The position numbers and the translations under genes were made by a program. Shown piece after piece: positions 6,957 through 7,107 of a DNA stretch of 7,107 bases. The notes beneath the pieces were generated by a model. It saw nothing but the letters and a program-made list of their open reading frames with translations. It did not search any database and was not told where the DNA came from. The DNA lies in the NCBI GenBank assembly GCA_902795675.1, contig CADBLZ010000021.1, forward strand, positions 1 through 7,107, read 5' to 3'. The DNA comes from an uncultured Erysipelotrichaceae bacterium (GTDB lineage Bacteria; Bacillota_I; Bacilli_A; RF39; UBA660). The stretch's first letter is position 1, and each line of letters starts with the position of its first letter.

Positions 6957-6977
6957 AAAAAAAATAAGCTGTTATTT
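6957..6977 (-). terminator. Weak A-T hairpin with T-run after the right-edge frame
   Basis: The minus strand reads AAATAA, CAGC, TTATTT and then a run of T, so that a 6-bp all-A-T stem and a 4-nt loop are followed by T-tract (complement of the eight A at 6957-6964). It lies 9 nt after the TAA of the right-edge frame and just before the giant-gene promoter, the right place for a terminator. The stem is very weak, and the T-run may instead serve as an UP-like A/T tract for the promoter. Confidence 0.3.
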
Positions 6978-6985
6978 AAATAGAA

Positions 6986-7107
6986 TTATATTGGATTTAT
7001 AATAAACATACATTCATCTAGTCTATGTCTAATTCTTCCGATTCTAAAAATTTTACCTGTTAATACCACGTTATTAATCAATACTTCTGCTCCTTTCTGA
7101 CTATTCA
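6986..7107 (-). CDS. 3' end of an unrecognised reading frame entering from the right edge
   Basis: A minus-strand frame is open from the window edge to a TAA at 6988-6986 and gives 39 full codons. It reads through KGAEVLINNVVLTGKIFRIG and ends DECMFIINPI, alternating hydrophobic and basic residues like consecutive beta strands. It may be the C-terminus of a longer protein. Alternatively a TTG at 7081-7079, preceded 8 nt upstream by AAAGGAG (7096-7090), could start a 31-aa peptide beginning INNVVLTGKI. The latter recalls the first strand of single-strand-binding proteins, but nothing after it does. The other two minus-strand frames are interrupted here. I assign no function. Confidence 0.4.
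   Translation of the reverse strand, partial: NSQKGAEVLINNVVLTGKIFRIGRIRHRLDECMFIINPI

Noticed and set aside
7021..7066. Plus-strand ATG beginning a 12-codon frame (MSNSSDS...).
   Set aside because: Very short, no Shine-Dalgarno site, and opposite to an open minus-strand frame.
1..7107. CRISPR arrays, insertion sequences, tRNA or rRNA genes.
   Set aside because: No regularly spaced identical repeats, transposase motifs, terminal inverted repeats, or tRNA/rRNA-like conserved blocks were seen; the many TAATAATA/ACTATTA runs are just Asn/Ile/Asp/Leu codons in an AT-rich gene.

Overview
The window is very AT-rich, compact and tightly packed. Every credible gene lies on the minus strand. Shine-Dalgarno sites are strong (AGGAGG, GGAGGT, AGGTGA) and the visible promoters are of the extended -10 type. 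This points to a low-GC Bacillota or Mycoplasmatota-like bacterium, perhaps an uncultured gut Bacilli/RF39-type lineage. The lineage is an inference from style and protein resemblance only. The standard code is supported: all six tryptophans of the 2208-residue protein are TGG, and its gene ends in an in-frame TGA.

Layout, read in the direction of transcription (right to left). At the right edge (7107 to 6986) is the end of a short, unrecognised minus-strand reading frame. An AT-only hairpin with a T-run follows it at about 6977-6957. Next come an extended -10 promoter (6946-6938) and a ribosome binding site, which open one giant gene (6915-289, 2208 aa). Its last codons contain the ribosome binding site of a 64-aa gene (292-98) that overlaps it by ATGA. 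The pair therefore looks like a two-gene, translationally coupled operon. A perfect 11-bp hairpin with a T-rich tail closes it, and the stop codon of the small gene lies inside the hairpin. A new promoter, an AGGAGG site and the first 13 codons of another minus-strand gene, plausibly a glutathione peroxidase, run off the left edge.

The giant protein is the main content. It has no signal peptide or membrane segment, so it should be cytosolic unless exported by a leaderless route. Residues 1 to about 1650 look like a long helical solenoid. Two kinds of degenerate repeat can be seen: a two-part 'GIS-x-ED ... EGH-x-D-x-I' unit in the first 680 residues, and short (25-29 aa) DUF4116-like units around 1164-1290, with looser ones near 855-950. 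Residues about 1665-1830 form a compact, better-conserved-looking domain with an STLSTS stretch, a YNEV motif and an FGIPII-x-x-D end. Residues about 1950-2150 have the layout of a HipA/PI-kinase-like fold: a Gly-containing loop, YLVKP, RAEI, N-F-D-x4-N and VDKEQSF. The whole resembles a multidomain effector or toxin, with a long scaffold followed by two candidate catalytic modules. The target, the biological role and the function of the 64-aa partner cannot be read from the sequence.
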